From positions 1,144 to 9,337 of the forward strand of contig DCFV01000217.1 in NCBI GenBank assembly GCA_002314435.1: DNA of 8,194 nt, read 5' to 3'. The notes under the pieces are model-generated. The model worked only from the letters and a program-made list of their open reading frames with translations, did not search any database and was not told where the DNA came from. The position numbers and the translations under genes were made by a program. This document shows positions 7,364 through 8,194 of the stretch, piece after piece. Within the stretch, counting starts at the first letter, position 1. Each line of letters opens with the position of its first letter. Source of the DNA: Acidobacteriaceae bacterium UBA1795. Its GTDB lineage: Bacteria > Acidobacteriota > Terriglobia > Terriglobales > Acidobacteriaceae.

Positions 7364-7483
7364 GCACCTCTGCTATCGTTCGGAATGTCCAGAATCTCGA
7401 TTGGACACGTTCAGTATTGCTCTGGAAGTCCATGAGGAGGAGTTCAGGGTCCTTCTGGGCAAATCCCCGCATCGGAGGTCCCT

Positions 7484-7849
7484 ATGGATCGAGTGATCAC
7501 GTTTCTGCTGACGGCCAGGCCGGACGCGGCGCTGGCGTTTTATCGCGACACGCTGGGGCTTTCGTACCTGCGCGATGACGGTTTTGCGCTGGTGTTCGAC
7601 TTGAATGGCGTGATGCTGCGCATTGCGAAGGTGAAGGAGCATACGCCGGTGCCGAGCACGGTGCTGGGTTGGGAGACGATGGACATTGCTGCCGATGTGG
7701 CGGCGCTGGTGCGGAAGGGCGTGCGGTTCCAGGTCTACGAGGGCATGGGGCAGGATGCGCAGGGTATCTGCACGTTTCTCTCAGGTGACAAGGTGGCTTG
7801 GTTCAAAGACCCGGATGGGAATGTTCTGTCGCTGTCGCAGCTTGTGTGA
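7484..7849 (+). CDS. VOC-family (glyoxalase/bleomycin-resistance fold) protein
   Basis: A 121-residue protein with one VOC domain, two beta-alpha-beta-beta-beta modules. Family marks: AALAFYRDTLGL (15-26), then a beta hairpin FALVFDLNGVMLRI (34-47), the second-module helix DVAALVRKGVRF (71-82), and VAWFKDPDGNVLSLSQ (104-119). In metal-dependent members a His stands in the first strand and a Glu in the last (the DPDGNxxEL pattern). Here the first strand is VITFLLT without His, and the last reads NVLSL with Ser where Glu is expected. It is therefore probably not a classical metal-dependent glyoxalase; binding, resistance or another role is open. The start is well supported by GGAGG (7474-7478), 5 nt before the ATG. 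GC rises again inside this gene. It is convergent with iscX. Confidence 0.88.
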   Translation: MDRVITFLLTARPDAALAFYRDTLGLSYLRDDGFALVFDLNGVMLRIAKVKEHTPVPSTVLGWETMDIAADVAALVRKGVRFQVYEGMGQDAQGICTFLSGDKVAWFKDPDGNVLSLSQLV

Positions 7850-8054
7850 ACAGGGAGAAGGTTTCAGGGGCCAGAGAACAGTAATTGCTGGGCGGGAGTG
7901 GTGTGCGCTCGCTCTGGTGACTGAGACCAAGGCGTCGCGAGGCTGGGGAACCCAGGTTCGTGGGGAACGATGCACTTGATCGGGGCAGGTTCGTGCTTTC
8001 CCAGGCACCCATTTTCGTGCGGAGGGTTGCAGTGCGGGAAGTGCGGGTTCGGGA

Positions 8055-8194
8055 CTATCCCTTGGCGTCTTCGTACTCTTCGTGCCAGGCCATTTGGATG
8101 GCTTCTAACTTGGGCTCGTTGGATTTTGCGGGGTCGTCGGCGAAGCCTTCGAGCTCGGTGACGTAGCGGTGCAGATCGGTGAAGCGCACGGTGA
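8055..8194 (-). CDS. iscX: IscX-like Fe-S assembly protein, C-terminal part (gene runs off window)
   Basis: Reading the minus strand from the right edge gives 45 complete codons ending in TAG at 8057-8055, with no start inside the window. The peptide TVRFTDLHRYVTELEGFADD, followed by PAKSNEPKLEAIQMAWHEEY and EDAKG, matches the IscX family closely. E. coli IscX has TVRFTDLHQWICDLEDF followed by DDDPQASNEKILEAILLVW at the same place. IscX is a small acidic protein that binds the cysteine desulfurase IscS and iron, and modulates Fe-S cluster assembly. By comparison with the E. coli protein (about 66 residues), some 25 N-terminal residues are missing to the right. Here the gene follows a convergent VOC gene; whether other isc/suf genes lie further right cannot be seen. 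The C-terminus is a few residues longer than in E. coli. Confidence 0.9.
   Translation of the reverse strand, partial: TVRFTDLHRYVTELEGFADDPAKSNEPKLEAIQMAWHEEYEDAKG

Noticed and set aside
4679..7390. GAATGTCC near both ends of the low-GC island (4679-4686 and 7383-7390), considered as target-site duplications
   Set aside because: An 8-mer shared over 2.7 kb is near chance, it does not lie at the composition borders, and no terminal inverted repeats or transposase are seen.

Overview
The window is a stretch of ordinary bacterial chromosome. GC content is high (about 60-75 % by eye in most genes) apart from a roughly 3-kb stretch of distinctly lower GC in the middle. The mix of genes (a DUF4337 membrane protein, a YedA-like exporter, an archaeal-type class-III aminotransferase, a YraN/UPF0102 protein of the 'GDVDLIA' type and an IscX homologue) recalls Acidobacteriota of the Terriglobus/Granulicella kind. 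That assignment is a recollection of family patterns, not a search result.

Layout. 1-336 (+): 3' part of a DUF4337-type membrane protein. 382-1032 (+): secreted protein of unknown family, ending at an intrinsic terminator (1056-1085). 1113-2096 (-): EamA/DMT-family exporter, convergent with the previous gene. 2097-2491: divergent intergenic region with a candidate promoter and a hairpin-rich leader for the next gene. 2492-3898 (+): class-III PLP enzyme (aminotransferase or amino-acid racemase), followed by a strong terminator (3923-3966). 4016-4483 (+): YraN/UPF0102 nuclease-fold protein. 4484-5100: 617 bp with no recognisable gene, holding a candidate structured RNA, an operator-like dyad, an extended -10 box and a 9-codon ORF. 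5101-7302 (+): large membrane protein with a spermidine-synthase-like domain between two membrane blocks. 7303-7483: short gap with a long 3' hairpin. 7484-7849 (+): VOC/glyoxalase-fold protein. 8055-8194 (-): 3' part of iscX, running off the right edge.

The genes do not form one pathway. They are mostly single transcription units separated by terminators or by convergent and divergent junctions. The part most worth a second look is the lower-GC island at about 4484-7480: the membrane spermidine-synthase-like protein has lost the usual catalytic Asp motif, and the noncoding DNA before it has more ordered structure than expected. I found no CRISPR array, rRNA, tRNA, insertion sequence or defence operon. 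The 'new system' case rests on inference from the island, its unusual enzyme and its upstream RNA-like element.
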